Source: DATAYA01 sp963754235 | GTDB lineage: Bacteria; Pseudomonadota; Alphaproteobacteria; Acetobacterales; Acetobacteraceae | NCBI GenBank assembly: GCA_963754235.1 | Contig: CAVWFK010000044.1 | Coordinates: forward strand, 620,001 to 684,000 | Direction of reading: 5' to 3' | DNA length: 64,000 nt | Part shown: one piece after another, positions 9,337 through 17,340 of the stretch | Layout: every line of letters starts with the position of its first letter | How positions within the stretch are numbered: the stretch's first letter is position 1 | Translations under genes and position numbers: made by a program | Notes under the pieces: model-generated | The model's database searches: none | Told to the model about the DNA's origin: nothing | The model's input: only the letters and a program-made list of their open reading frames with translations

Positions 9337-9832
9337 GTGGATTTCGCGATTGTCGCCATCGCGGATCAGCCACGGCTGATCGAGCCGGTCGCCAGGATGC
9401 TGTGGCAGGAGTTCGGGCGCGAGCGCGGGCGGACGGTCGCGGACGCGGTGGCGTATGTGCGCCGTCGCCTCGGCGCCGCCGAGCCCTGCTTCGCGCTGCT
9501 GGCCGGCGGCGAGCCGGTCGGAACCGCGAGCCTGGTCGCGCACGATCTCGACGCGCGCCCGGACCTGACGCCGTGGCTCGCGAGCCTGTGCGTGCGCCCC
9601 GAAGCGCGCGGTCGCGGCTATGCGCCGCTGCTGGTCAAGGCGGTGGAATGCGCGGCGCGGACATCAGGGATCACGACGCTATGGCTCTACACCTGGTCGG
9701 CGGCGCCGCTCTATGCGGGCCTGGGTTGGGCGACCGTTGGCGCTGCGCGCGACGGCCAGTACCGACGTGGTGCTGATGCGGCGGGATTTCGGCCGCAGCG
9801 ATGGAGCGCCACCGCGCCACAACCCGGTTTGA
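9337..9832 (+). CDS. GNAT family N-acetyltransferase, C-terminus frameshifted
   Basis: Starts at GTG 9337, four bases after trpS. Acetyl-CoA-binding motif A is clear (SLCVRPEARGRGYAPLLVKA), followed by TTLWLYTWSAAPLYAGLGW, typical of small GNAT enzymes of about 160 residues. After GQY (codon at 9760) the current frame runs into low-complexity residues up to 9879. One base over (C9763 extra, or two bases missing) the expected end VVLMRRDF appears and stops at 9832. Substrate unknown. The frameshift affects only the last strand of the fold. Confidence 0.75.
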
Positions 9833-10003
9833 ATTCGCGCGGGCGTTGCCGACCCGCCAGGGATAAAACAGCGGGCTGAGCCGGGAGCGGGTGCGGCGCG
9901 CATGCTGCTCCGCTGCGGGCGGTGAAGGCACTGGGTTCACGAGGAACTGGCCGGTGCGGTGCAATCGCTCGACGCGCTATAATCCGTGCGTGACTGCCCT
10001 TCT

Positions 10004-10133
10004 CCCTCTCCGCCCGCGCTTGCGGGGGGAGAGGGCCGGGGAGAGGCGGGCCTGGCGGCTGGCTCGGTGCATCGATTTTGGCCGCACCACCCACCTCACC
10101 CAGCCTCTCCCCCCGCAAGCGCGGGCAGAGAGG
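10004..10133. repeat. Second inverted composite of GC palindromes (copies 4 and 5)
   Basis: Palindrome 10004-10035 (CCCTCTCCGCCCGCG...GGGGGGAGAGGG) followed by GCCGGGGAGAGGCGGG. About 60 bases later CCACCTCACCCAGCCTC leads into palindrome 10104-10133. The layout is the same as at 5175-5347 with a different unique centre, so the composite itself behaves as a repeated unit. Confidence 0.82.
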
Positions 10134-10390
10134 AGCAGTTGGCCCCCACAGCGCCGTTATGCATCTTGACAACAAACAAGGCAGAAGTGAGAGAAGGTGC
10201 CGCAATCGCCGCCGGCGCGGACGGAGCCGGAGCCGGCGCGCGGAGCTGACGGGAGTTTCGGATGCCAAGCTGCTGACCATGATCGCCGCGAAGACCGAGA
10301 TGACGGAGGAGAACGGTGCGGCTGGCGAGCGAGCCGGCGGCGAGACCCCGGAGCCACCCCACCCGCTGCGGCGAACAGGAATTTTCCCAG

Positions 10391-10505
10391 TTCTCAGGCG
10401 CGGCGAGCCTGATCCAGCCCTGTTCTCAGGCCGGCGGCGAGCCTGATCCGGCCCTGTTCTTGGGCCTCACGGAGCCTGATACGGCCCTGTTCTTCGGCCG
10501 TCAGG
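10391..10505. repeat. 33-bp tandem repeat, three full copies and a partial one
   Basis: Units begin at 10391, 10423, 10457 and 10490 and run TTCTCAGG..., GAGCCTGAT, CGGCCCTG; lengths are 32, 34 and 33 bases and the last copy is cut short. Copies differ at several sites and in length, so the array is old or was generated by slippage. No reading frame is conserved across units. Confidence 0.85.
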
Positions 10506-10560
10506 TTCGCCGCCGCCGGCACCGACCCGCAGGACATCAGGCGGGTCCGGTCAGCGCGAG

Positions 10561-10655
10561 CGTCATCGCGAGGCGCGGAGCGCCGTGGCGATCCAGGCGG
10601 CAGGCGGCCGCTCCGTGCCTCACGCCTGGCCGCCAAGCGGCGGCTCGCGATGACG
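10561..10655. repeat. REP-like long palindromic element
   Basis: Outer arms CGTCATCGCGAG (10561-10572) and CTCGCGATGACG (10644-10655) are perfect inverted repeats. The left part continues as GGCGATCCAGGCGG, a GC-rich version of the CGTCATTGCGAG...GCAATCC palindromes scattered in many proteobacterial genomes. The unit could fold into one long hairpin. Confidence 0.7.
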
Positions 10656-10768
10656 GCGTCGCCACGCCGGATGTCGCAGGAAGCAGGCCGGCATGATAGA
10701 CGTGCGGGGCCGGCCGGCTCACCATCCGCAACCCGTTCGCAGCGCCGGCATCGTGACTGCCTTCCGCT

Positions 10769-11566
10769 TCACGGCGTGCCGGTGCCGTGGGCGAGCATGA
10801 CGGCGCCGCGGATCACGTCGGCGAACGCCTGGTCGAAGCTGACGCCGCTGATCTGCCAGTCGTGTTCGACACCGCCGACCCGGACCCGCCAGATGCCGAC
10901 CCAACCCAGCGCCTTCACGTTCCAGCTCAACGAGCCCGGGATCTGCAACGCTTCGGGATCAGGCGTGCCGAGCGGCGCCGGGAAGCCAATCAGACCGACG
11001 CCCCAGGCCGCGAGATCGTCCTCGGTCGGAAAATGGATGCCGATACCGTATTCGCCGGCGACCTGCACGATGGTCTCGCGCATCATCGCACCGCGCGGGG
11101 TTTCGGCCGACAGCAGGTAAGGTGTGGCATCGCGGCGCACCAGGATCACCGGCACCAGCAACGGCCGCTTGCCGCGCCACGGCGTGAGGCCGAGTGTCGC
11201 CAACGCCGCGCCGATCTTGCCTGGATTGAAACGGACCGTCAGCTCGTAGGAACGGTCGTACGTTCCTTGGTCGTCATGATGCAGACGCCAGGCATCCGGA
11301 TCAACGTAGCTGAACGACTCCACGAACGTGTCGGCATGTTTGGCGAGGGCCGCGACCGCCGGATCGCCTTGGAGGCGCGGCGCACCGGACACCTTGACCA
11401 GCACCTCCGTCAGGCAGCGGGCGAAGCCAACGGGCCGCTGGCGCATGTCGGTGCCGGTGACGATGGCGGTCGCCTGATAGAGGGCCGGGTCGTCCTGCGC
11501 GTGCGCCACCGGCGCGAACAGGACGAGGTTGATGACCAGGACAGCGATCACCAAGCCGCGGATCAT
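10769..11566 (-). CDS. DUF2066 domain-containing exported protein
   Basis: Start chosen at ATG 11566 (upstream ATG 11602 is possible). It gives a signal peptide MIRGLVIAVLVINLVLFAPVAHA with a clear AHA cleavage site before QDDP. The mature protein of about 240 residues matches the DUF2066 family (AIVTGTDMRQRPVGFARCLTEV; YELTVRFNPGKI; PLLVPVILV). It should be periplasmic. Function of the family is unknown. It stands alone on the minus strand next to the repeat-rich interval. Confidence 0.8.
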   Translation of the reverse strand: MIRGLVIAVLVINLVLFAPVAHAQDDPALYQATAIVTGTDMRQRPVGFARCLTEVLVKVSGAPRLQGDPAVAALAKHADTFVESFSYVDPDAWRLHHDDQGTYDRSYELTVRFNPGKIGAALATLGLTPWRGKRPLLVPVILVRRDATPYLLSAETPRGAMMRETIVQVAGEYGIGIHFPTEDDLAAWGVGLIGFPAPLGTPDPEALQIPGSLSWNVKALGWVGIWRVRVGGVEHDWQISGVSFDQAFADVIRGAVMLAHGTGTP

Positions 11567-11685
11567 GATCGCGTATTCTGACACGTCAGGGGGCGTGGTC
11601 ACATCGCCTTTTTGGTCTGGCCCAGCTTGGACCGGGAGCGACTCGTTGTGCTATGGGTCAGGCCGCCCAACCGTAGGAGAGCGCC

Positions 11686-12159
11686 ATGGACTTGGCCCAG
11701 GAGTCACGCCGGACCGTCGAAGCACTCCTCGCCCGCCGCGCCCAGCCGATGACCTACGAGGAGAAATGCCGCTACGCCACGGACCTCGTGGCAATGCATC
11801 TCGAGGAGGAAAACCCCGACCGCATCGACGAATGCATCAAGCTCTACACCGAGGATGCGGTCTGGGACGCCCCCACGCGCGGCGTGAGCTACACCGGGCG
11901 GGAGAAGATCAAGGAGATGTATCTCCGGCTCTTCGCCTCCATCGAGGACATCCGGTTCCAGCCGATCGAGCGTTTCGCCTCGCCCGATCGGGTATTCGAC
12001 GACATGTGGGCCACCTTCCGCCTGACCGGCGACGGCATTCCGAACGTTCCGCTGCCGATCGGCACCAAGGTCCGGCTGCGCCTGGTGCACAACTTCCACA
12101 TCCGCGACGGCATGATCGCCCGCGAGAACGCCTACGAGATCTGGCAGCGCGACGAATAG
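11686..12159 (+). CDS. Nuclear transport factor 2 (SnoaL-like) family protein
   Basis: 157 residues with AGGAGA ribosome site before ATG 11686. An N-terminal helix of about 25 residues is followed by an NTF2-like cone fold: YTEDAVWDAPTRGVSYTGREKIKEMYLRLF and DDMWATFRLTGDG are typical of the SnoaL/limonene-epoxide-hydrolase-like superfamily. These proteins bind or isomerise small hydrophobic molecules; no catalytic residue can be assigned with confidence. Cytoplasmic. Confidence 0.78.
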   Translation: MDLAQESRRTVEALLARRAQPMTYEEKCRYATDLVAMHLEEENPDRIDECIKLYTEDAVWDAPTRGVSYTGREKIKEMYLRLFASIEDIRFQPIERFASPDRVFDDMWATFRLTGDGIPNVPLPIGTKVRLRLVHNFHIRDGMIARENAYEIWQRDE

Positions 12160-12183
12160 GCGCGATCGTCGCCGTGCTGCGGA

Positions 12184-12636
12184 TCAGTGGGCTACCAGCT
12201 CGGCGCCCTGCTGGTCCGGCGCGCGCAGCGTCGGCGGCAGCCACAGCCAGCCATGCGCCCATTCCAGCTCGGACGCCGCAGCGGCGAGGGCCGCGGCAGC
12301 GCTCCCCCGGCCCTCGATGCGGGCGCGCGCGGCGGCATCGGTCAGCTCGTCGAACAGCTCGTGCACCGCCCGGCCCTGCTGGTCGGCAACGCCCGGTGCT
12401 CGATCGAGCCAGGCGCCGAGCACGGCGGCAACCACCTGCGGCATCGCGCTCGCGCCATCCGCCCGCCCGGCCGCCGCGAGCAGATGGCGCAAGGCGGCCA
12501 CCGCAATCGCGCTTTGCAGCAGCGCGTCGGAGCGCGTCCCGGGACCTAGCAGGACGATCGCGTAGTCCCGCAGCCGCGGCAGCAGCCGCTCCAGCACGGC
12601 GTCGAAGCCGGCTTCGGGACCATCGGGCATCGCCAT
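12184..12636 (-). CDS. Uncharacterised alpha-helical protein with weak similarity to sigma-factor region 2
   Basis: 150 residues, alanine-rich, predicted all-helical, no signal peptide. The segment LLPRLRDYAIVLLGPGTRSDALLQSAIAVA (about residues 18-47) resembles region 2 of ECF sigma factors in spacing, but the conserved acidic/aromatic core is missing, so it is not a working sigma factor. No neighbour explains its role. Codon use is like that of its neighbours and the frame is intact, so it is probably a real gene. Confidence 0.55.
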   Translation of the reverse strand: MAMPDGPEAGFDAVLERLLPRLRDYAIVLLGPGTRSDALLQSAIAVAALRHLLAAAGRADGASAMPQVVAAVLGAWLDRAPGVADQQGRAVHELFDELTDAAARARIEGRGSAAAALAAAASELEWAHGWLWLPPTLRAPDQQGAELVAH

Positions 12637-12713
12637 CCAGCCTCCCGCGAACTCGGACCGAGTTCAGAAAGTTTCGGCCGCGCCCGCTGCGTTGGCAACC
12701 ACCATGGCACGGA

Positions 12714-12989
12714 TCATACGTGCAACGTCGGCAGCAGCAGATGGATCGCGAACAGCACGATCAGCGCCACGATCAGCACCCGCACGATGCCGCCCATCAG
12801 CCGCAGGGCCGCGAGCAGGACCAGGAACGCGACCAGGATCAGGATGATGGTCTGGACCGGATAGCCGACGCCGAGTGCCGTCAGCACGCTGCGCACCCAC
12901 TCGTCGGCGGTCGCCATCGCCGCCAGCAGCAGGGCCGCCAGCGCGGCGACGAAGGCAAGGAAGCTCGCGATAAGGCGGTGCCACTCCAT
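12714..12989 (-). CDS. Small inner-membrane protein, 91 residues
   Basis: Start at ATG 12989. Three hydrophobic stretches (about 8-27, 46-64 and 66-86) separated by short charged loops (TADEWVRS, RLMGG) predict three membrane helices. No family recognised. It is divergent from the protease gene at 13026 with 36 bases between starts, so the two may share a control region. Confidence 0.6.
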   Translation of the reverse strand: MEWHRLIASFLAFVAALAALLLAAMATADEWVRSVLTALGVGYPVQTIILILVAFLVLLAALRLMGGIVRVLIVALIVLFAIHLLLPTLHV

Positions 12990-13025
12990 GATGCGAATCG
13001 GCCTCCGATCTGCTTTGGGGAGAGG

Positions 13026-13802
13026 ATGCCGCAACAGCCGCGTGGCTGGCACGTCCGACGCATCGCCGCGATGGCGATTGCCTGCTTCCTGCCCGGCCTG
13101 CCGCTTGCCGCGCGGGCGCAGCCGGTGCCGCGGCCGGCCTTGTCGCCGGCGATCCCAGGGGTCGGAGGGCACGACCCGCGGGTCGCGGTCGATGTGGACC
13201 GGGCGCCGTGGCGGGCAGTGGTGCGGGTCCAGACCGAGCTGGGCGTGCATTGCTCGGGCGTGCTGATCGGCGCCAGCCTCGCCCTGACCGCCGCGCACTG
13301 CCTGCAAAGTCCGTTCACGCATCGGCCGGTCGCGCCGTCGTCGGTGCATGTGCTCTCCGGGTATCGGCTCGGGCGGTATGCCGGGCACGCGGTGGCCCTC
13401 TCGCTCGGGATCGTAGCCGGCTACGACGCGGCGTACGGCTTGCCCAGCGAGGGCGCAGATTGGGCGGTGCTGCGGCTCTCGGCCCCGCTCGGCGCGCTCG
13501 GGCGCACGCTGCCGCTGGCGGCGGTCCCGGTCGCGATCGGGACGCCGGTGGTGCTCGGCGGCTATGATGCCGACCGCATCGAGCAAATGGTCGCCGACAT
13601 GAATTGCGCCGTCACGGGCTGGGGGACCGACGCGGCTGCGCGGCCGCTGATCCTGCACGATTGCAGCGCGACAGCAGGCAGCAGCGGCGCGCCGCTGCTG
13701 GCGCGCGTCGGCGGCGTGTGGGAGGTGATCGGGCTGGAGGTCGCGGCGCGACGGGGCGTCGCCGGCGGAATCGCGGTGCCGCTCGCCGCGCAGCGGCGGT
13801 GA
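13026..13802 (+). CDS. Secreted trypsin-like (S1/V8-type) serine protease
   Basis: 258 residues. A signal peptide covers residues 1-32, cutting after ARA or RAQ. Catalytic residues: H91 in LTAAHC, D145 in EGADWAVLRL and S220 in AGSSGAP; probable disulfides C76-C92 and C194-C213. It is therefore an intact exported serine endopeptidase of the chymotrypsin fold. The GSSGAP form is usual in V8/glutamyl-endopeptidase-like members. The start uses AGAGG upstream of ATG 13026. The flavoenzyme gene follows after four bases, so cotranscription is likely although no functional link is obvious. Confidence 0.9.
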   Translation: MPQQPRGWHVRRIAAMAIACFLPGLPLAARAQPVPRPALSPAIPGVGGHDPRVAVDVDRAPWRAVVRVQTELGVHCSGVLIGASLALTAAHCLQSPFTHRPVAPSSVHVLSGYRLGRYAGHAVALSLGIVAGYDAAYGLPSEGADWAVLRLSAPLGALGRTLPLAAVPVAIGTPVVLGGYDADRIEQMVADMNCAVTGWGTDAAARPLILHDCSATAGSSGAPLLARVGGVWEVIGLEVAARRGVAGGIAVPLAAQRR

Positions 13803-13806
13803 GAAG

Positions 13807-14925
13807 ATGGACGAGATCGAGTGCGTGGTGGTCGGCGCAGGCGTGGTGGGCCTCGCGGTCGCACGCGCGCTGGCGCTGGCCGGGCGCGAGGTGATCGTGC
13901 TGGAGGCGGCGGAGGGGATCGGCACCGAGACCTCCTCGCGCAACAGCGAGGTGATCCACGCCGGCATCTACTATCCGCCAGGCAGCCTGATGGCACGGTC
14001 CTGCGTCGCGGGACGGCAGATGCTCTACGCCTATTGCGCCGAGCACGGCGTGCCGCACCGCAACTGCGGCAAGCTGATCGTCGCGGCCGATGACGCGGAG
14101 GCGGCGGCGCTCGAAGGCATCCGTGCGCGGGCAGCGGCGAACGGGGTGGCGCTGGAGACGTTGCGGGCGAACCAGGCGATCGCGATGGAGCCGGAACTGC
14201 GCTGTGTCGCGGCGCTGCATTCGCCCGCCACCGGGATCATCGAGAGCCACGCCTTCATGCTGGCATTGCAGGGCGACGCGGAGGGCGCGGGCGCCGCATT
14301 CGCGTTCCTCAGCCCGGTGCTGCGCGGTCGGGCGGAGCCCGGCGGCATCATGATCGAGGTGGGCGGCGCCGAGCCGACCGCGCTCTGCTGCCGGGTGCTG
14401 GTGAATGCCGCGGGGCTGCACGCGCCCGCGCTGGCGCGTGCGATCGTGGGCGTGCCGGCCGAGACGGTGCCGCGCGAATACTACGCCAAAGGCAACTACT
14501 ACACGCTCGCCGGCCGCTCGCCGTTCTCGCGCCTGATCTATCCGGTGCCGGTGGCGGGGGGCTTGGGCGTGCATCTGACGATCGACCTCGCCGGGCAGGC
14601 GCGGTTCGGGCCGGACGTGGAGTGGGTGGACCGCATCGAGTACGGCGTCGATCCGGCACGGGCCGAGTTGTTCTATGGTGCGGTGCGCCGCTACTGGCCG
14701 GGGTTGCGCGACGGAACCCTACAGCCGGGCTACGCGGGCATCAGGCCCAAGATCGTGCCGCCCTCGGTCGCAAAGCAGGACTTCGTGGTGCAGGGCGAGG
14801 CGGTGCATGGCGTGCGCGGGCTGGTCAACCTGTTCGGGATCGAGAGCCCCGGCCTGACCGCGTCGCTGGCGCTGGCGGAGCAGGTAGCCAAGGATGGTGG
14901 CCTGACCGGCTCAGCCGCCCAGTAG
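13807..14925 (+). CDS. FAD-dependent oxidoreductase, L-2-hydroxyglutarate oxidase-like
   Basis: 372 residues of the DAO fold. N-terminal dinucleotide motif VVVGAGVVGLAVARALALAG, then SSRNSEVIHAGIYYPPGS, which is characteristic of LhgO/L2HGDH-like enzymes. C-terminal GYAGIRPK and NLFGIESPGLTASLALA complete the family pattern. Likely oxidises a 2-hydroxyacid such as L-2-hydroxyglutarate, passing electrons to quinone or oxygen; the exact substrate is inferred. It ends overlapping the convergent anti-sigma gene by 15 bases. Confidence 0.88.
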   Translation: MDEIECVVVGAGVVGLAVARALALAGREVIVLEAAEGIGTETSSRNSEVIHAGIYYPPGSLMARSCVAGRQMLYAYCAEHGVPHRNCGKLIVAADDAEAAALEGIRARAAANGVALETLRANQAIAMEPELRCVAALHSPATGIIESHAFMLALQGDAEGAGAAFAFLSPVLRGRAEPGGIMIEVGGAEPTALCCRVLVNAAGLHAPALARAIVGVPAETVPREYYAKGNYYTLAGRSPFSRLIYPVPVAGGLGVHLTIDLAGQARFGPDVEWVDRIEYGVDPARAELFYGAVRRYWPGLRDGTLQPGYAGIRPKIVPPSVAKQDFVVQGEAVHGVRGLVNLFGIESPGLTASLALAEQVAKDGGLTGSAAQ

Positions 14926-15564
14926 CCGCCCGCCGGCGAACCGCGCGATGCCCACCACGATCAGCACCGCGATGATATGCACGACCAGATCGGTCGCCGC
15001 CGCATCATAGGGATGGATGAACCACAGCAGCGAGGCCGCCGCGGCAGCCGCCGCCAGCCCGCCCATGCCGGCGACCAGCCCCGGGCGCAGCGGCCGTGCC
15101 TGCCGCAGCATCAGGAACAGCACCACCGATAGCGGCAGCGAGATGCCGACGATGAACACCAGGCAATCATGCGCCGTCTCCGACAGCGTGCCGACCGTGC
15201 TGTCCGGCAGCAGCCACATCCGCAGGCACCCCACGCCGCTCGCCCCAAGCCACAGCGCCGCCGCCGGCAGCGGCAGCAGCGCCCAGGTGCGGGCACGGTC
15301 CGGCAGGCTCAGCTCGAAGGCAGACACCACCGCCAGGATCGCGGTGAGCGTCGAGCCGGCGACCGCGAGCCGCATGTCGAGGGCCGCGGCGAGCCGCATC
15401 GCCATCGCGTGCAGGTCGGCGACGCTGGCCATCACCACCGCGCCGGCCAGCACCAGCAGCAGCCAGGCGACCGCGCGCAGGCTGGGCGGCGCCAGCCGGC
15501 GCACCGGCCGCAATCCCGCTGCCAGCCCCTCGATCAGCGCCTCGGTGCGGGCCGGCCCGCTCAT
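14911..15564 (-). CDS. NrsF (DUF1109) family anti-sigma factor
   Basis: 217 residues with six hydrophobic segments and a short cytoplasmic N-terminal region, matching NrsF/DUF1109 proteins. In Caulobacter NrsF holds sigma-F at the inner membrane until metal or oxidative stress. Its ATG (15562-15564) overlaps the sigma gene stop in an ATGA arrangement, which implies translational coupling and the usual sigma/anti-sigma stoichiometry. Function is by family and context. Confidence 0.82.
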   Translation of the reverse strand: MSGPARTEALIEGLAAGLRPVRRLAPPSLRAVAWLLLVLAGAVVMASVADLHAMAMRLAAALDMRLAVAGSTLTAILAVVSAFELSLPDRARTWALLPLPAAALWLGASGVGCLRMWLLPDSTVGTLSETAHDCLVFIVGISLPLSVVLFLMLRQARPLRPGLVAGMGGLAAAAAAASLLWFIHPYDAAATDLVVHIIAVLIVVGIARFAGGRLLGG

Positions 15565-16139
15565 CGCTCGGAATCCGGGCCCAATCGCAGCCGCAGCGTC
15601 TTGAGCGCGCGGTGCAGGTTCACTTTCAACGCCACCTTGGTCCGTCCGGTCGCGGCTGCCGCCTCGTCGAGCGAGCGGCCGTGCAGTCCGATCTGCTCCA
15701 CCGCCTCGCGCTGCCGCGGCGGCAGGCCGGCCAGCGCCGCCCGCACCTGGCCCATCTGGCGCGCCGCGTCGATCGCCTGTCCCGGCTCGGGAGCCGCATC
15801 GGCCTGCGCCTCCATCGCGATCGGATCGTGCACCTCGCGGGCGTTGCGGCGGCCGTCGCGGCGCAGCGCGTCGATCACCCGCCGCTCGGCAATCGCGCGC
15901 AGCCACGCGGAGAACGGGCGCGCCGGGTCATAGGTCTGGCGCACGCGGTGGATCGTCAGCAGCACGTCCTGCACGGCGTCCTCCGCCCGCTCGGGCGAGA
16001 GGCCGCGGCGACGGGCGATGGCGCGGACGAGGGGTGCGCATTCGCGCAGCAGTGCGGCATAGGCGGCGCCGTCGCCGGCCTGGGCGGCTGCCATCCAGCC
16101 CGCCCGCCGGCGCTCCACCGCGTCCGCCGCCTCCGCCAT
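15561..16139 (-). CDS. ECF sigma factor, SigF-like, partner of the NrsF anti-sigma
   Basis: 192 residues from ATG 16139. Region 2 (LVRAIARRRGLSPERAEDAVQDVLLTIHRVRQTYDPARPFSAWLRAIAERRVIDALRR) and region 4 (LPPRQREAVEQIGLHGRSLDEAAAATGRTKVALKVNLHRALKTL, in consecutive blocks) are both intact. An upstream ATG at 16286 would add 49 residues encoded by 15-bp tandem repeats and is not credible. The operon sigF-nrsF probably autoregulates, but no GGAAC-type promoter was identified with certainty. Confidence 0.88.
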   Translation of the reverse strand: MAEAADAVERRRAGWMAAAQAGDGAAYAALLRECAPLVRAIARRRGLSPERAEDAVQDVLLTIHRVRQTYDPARPFSAWLRAIAERRVIDALRRDGRRNAREVHDPIAMEAQADAAPEPGQAIDAARQMGQVRAALAGLPPRQREAVEQIGLHGRSLDEAAAATGRTKVALKVNLHRALKTLRLRLGPDSER

Positions 16140-16212
16140 CGTCGCGCCGCTCCAAGCCGCGAGGCGGCGATTGGAGCACGACCGCGGCATGGCGCCAATC
16201 GGCCAGACGCTT

Positions 16213-16272
16213 CCAAGCCCTGGCGCCCCAAGCCCTGGCACCCCAAGCATGGGCACCCCAAGCGCCGGCACC
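16213..16272. repeat. 15-bp tandem repeat, four copies, upstream of sigF
   Basis: Units CCAAGCCCTGGCGCC, CCAAGCCCTGGCACC, CCAAGCATGGGCACC and CCAAGCGCCGGCACC at 16213, 16228, 16243 and 16258, followed by a partial CCAGCC. The array lies 74-133 bases upstream of the sigma-factor start, where promoter elements would be expected. Confidence 0.88.
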
Positions 16273-16442
16273 CCAGCCGCGGTCATCGTCCGTGTTCTCC
16301 GGTGCCTGCGGAAGGCGGTTCGCGCAAGCGCGCCAGCCGGTTACGCCTCTTGCGCCAACCTGCCCGCTTGCTCATGTTTCGCGAATTGCCGCCGGCGTGC
16401 TTCCACGCTCCGGCGAGTTTGGAGCATGGACCAGGAGCCGCG

Positions 16443-17243
16443 ATGGATTCCGGGGGAGAAACGCGCCGCGTCACCATCCATCCGCCGGAGGATTTCGCCG
16501 GGATGCGTGCCGCGGGCCGCCTTGCCGCCGAGACGCTGGACATGATCGCCCCGCACGTCCGCCCCGGCGTCACCACCGCAACGCTGGACCGGCTATGCCT
16601 CGATTTCATCGGGCGGCGCGGCGGGGTGTCGGCGACGCTCGGCTATCGCGGCTATCCGAAGTCGATCTGCACCTCGATCAACCACGTGGTATGCCACGGC
16701 ATCCCCGGCGAACGTCGCCTCGCCGAGGGCGACATCCTCAACATCGACATCACCGTGATCTTCAATGGCTGGCACGGCGACACCAGCCGCATGTTCGTGG
16801 CCGGCCAGCCGTCCACGCGCGCGCGGATGCTGATCGACGTGACCTATCGGGCGCTGATGCGGGGCGTAGGCGCGGTGCGGCCGGGGGCGACGCTCGGCGA
16901 TCTCGGCCACGTGATCCAGTCCTACGTCGAGGGTCAGCGCTTCTCCGTCGTGCGCGATTTCTGCGGCCACGGGGTCGGGCGGCGCTTCCACGAGGCACCG
17001 AACGTGCTGCATTTCGGCCGCCCCGGCGAAGGCCCCGTGCTGCGTCCCGGGATGTTCTTCACCGTCGAGCCGATGGTGAATGCCGGCCGGCCGGAAGTGA
17101 AGGTACTCGATGACGGCTGGACCGCGGTGACCCGCGACCGCAGCCTCTCGGCCCAGTTCGAGCACATGGTGGGCGTGACACCGGATGGGTGCGAGGTGTT
17201 CACGGTCTCCCCCGCCGGAATGCACCACCCGCCCTACGGCTAA
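16443..17243 (+). CDS. map: Methionine aminopeptidase, type I
   Basis: 266 residues. Metal ligands are all present: D102, D113 (HGDTSRMF), H176 (GHGVGRRFHE), E209 (TVEPMV) and E240 (QFEH); catalytic H85 lies in NHVVCHGIP. It removes the N-terminal methionine from nascent proteins after deformylation. The start at ATG 16443 gives the best family alignment. Monocistronic, with the sigma-factor gene divergent on the left. Confidence 0.96.
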   Translation: MDSGGETRRVTIHPPEDFAGMRAAGRLAAETLDMIAPHVRPGVTTATLDRLCLDFIGRRGGVSATLGYRGYPKSICTSINHVVCHGIPGERRLAEGDILNIDITVIFNGWHGDTSRMFVAGQPSTRARMLIDVTYRALMRGVGAVRPGATLGDLGHVIQSYVEGQRFSVVRDFCGHGVGRRFHEAPNVLHFGRPGEGPVLRPGMFFTVEPMVNAGRPEVKVLDDGWTAVTRDRSLSAQFEHMVGVTPDGCEVFTVSPAGMHHPPYG

Positions 17244-17340
17244 GGCGGCGCGCTCAGGATCGTCCGGCGACGGTTCTGGCTATCGTCCCGCTTGGCCGCT
17301 ACGCTGTCGGCCGCATCGCCACAACTGAAGGAACGCGCCG

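Larger units (their letters stand above)
9833..10768. other. Gene-free, repeat-rich interval of about 0.9 kb
   Basis: No convincing coding frame in either direction. Open frames here are Arg/Pro-rich, lack ribosome sites and change character across repeat boundaries. The interval holds an inverted palindrome composite (10004-10133), a 33-bp tandem array (10391-10505) and a long GC-rich REP-like palindrome (10561-10655). A TATAAT at 9978-9983 has no convincing -35 partner. Confidence 0.7.

Noticed and set aside
10078..10446. 122-codon open frame in the repeat-rich interval
   Set aside because: Begins inside a palindrome and ends inside the 33-bp tandem array; no ribosome site and no conserved feature.
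11529..13025. Plus-strand open frame leading into the protease gene as a 757-residue protein
   Set aside because: The upstream 499 codons overlap other genes and lack domains; the protease has its own signal peptide and ribosome site at 13026.
16213..16272. Tandem repeats as a possible CRISPR array
   Set aside because: Units are contiguous with no spacers and only 15 bp long; no cas genes.
16140..16286. Upstream start of the sigma factor adding 49 residues
   Set aside because: The extra residues are a translation of the 15-bp tandem repeats (GVPALGVPMLGVPGL); region 2 begins normally from ATG 16139.
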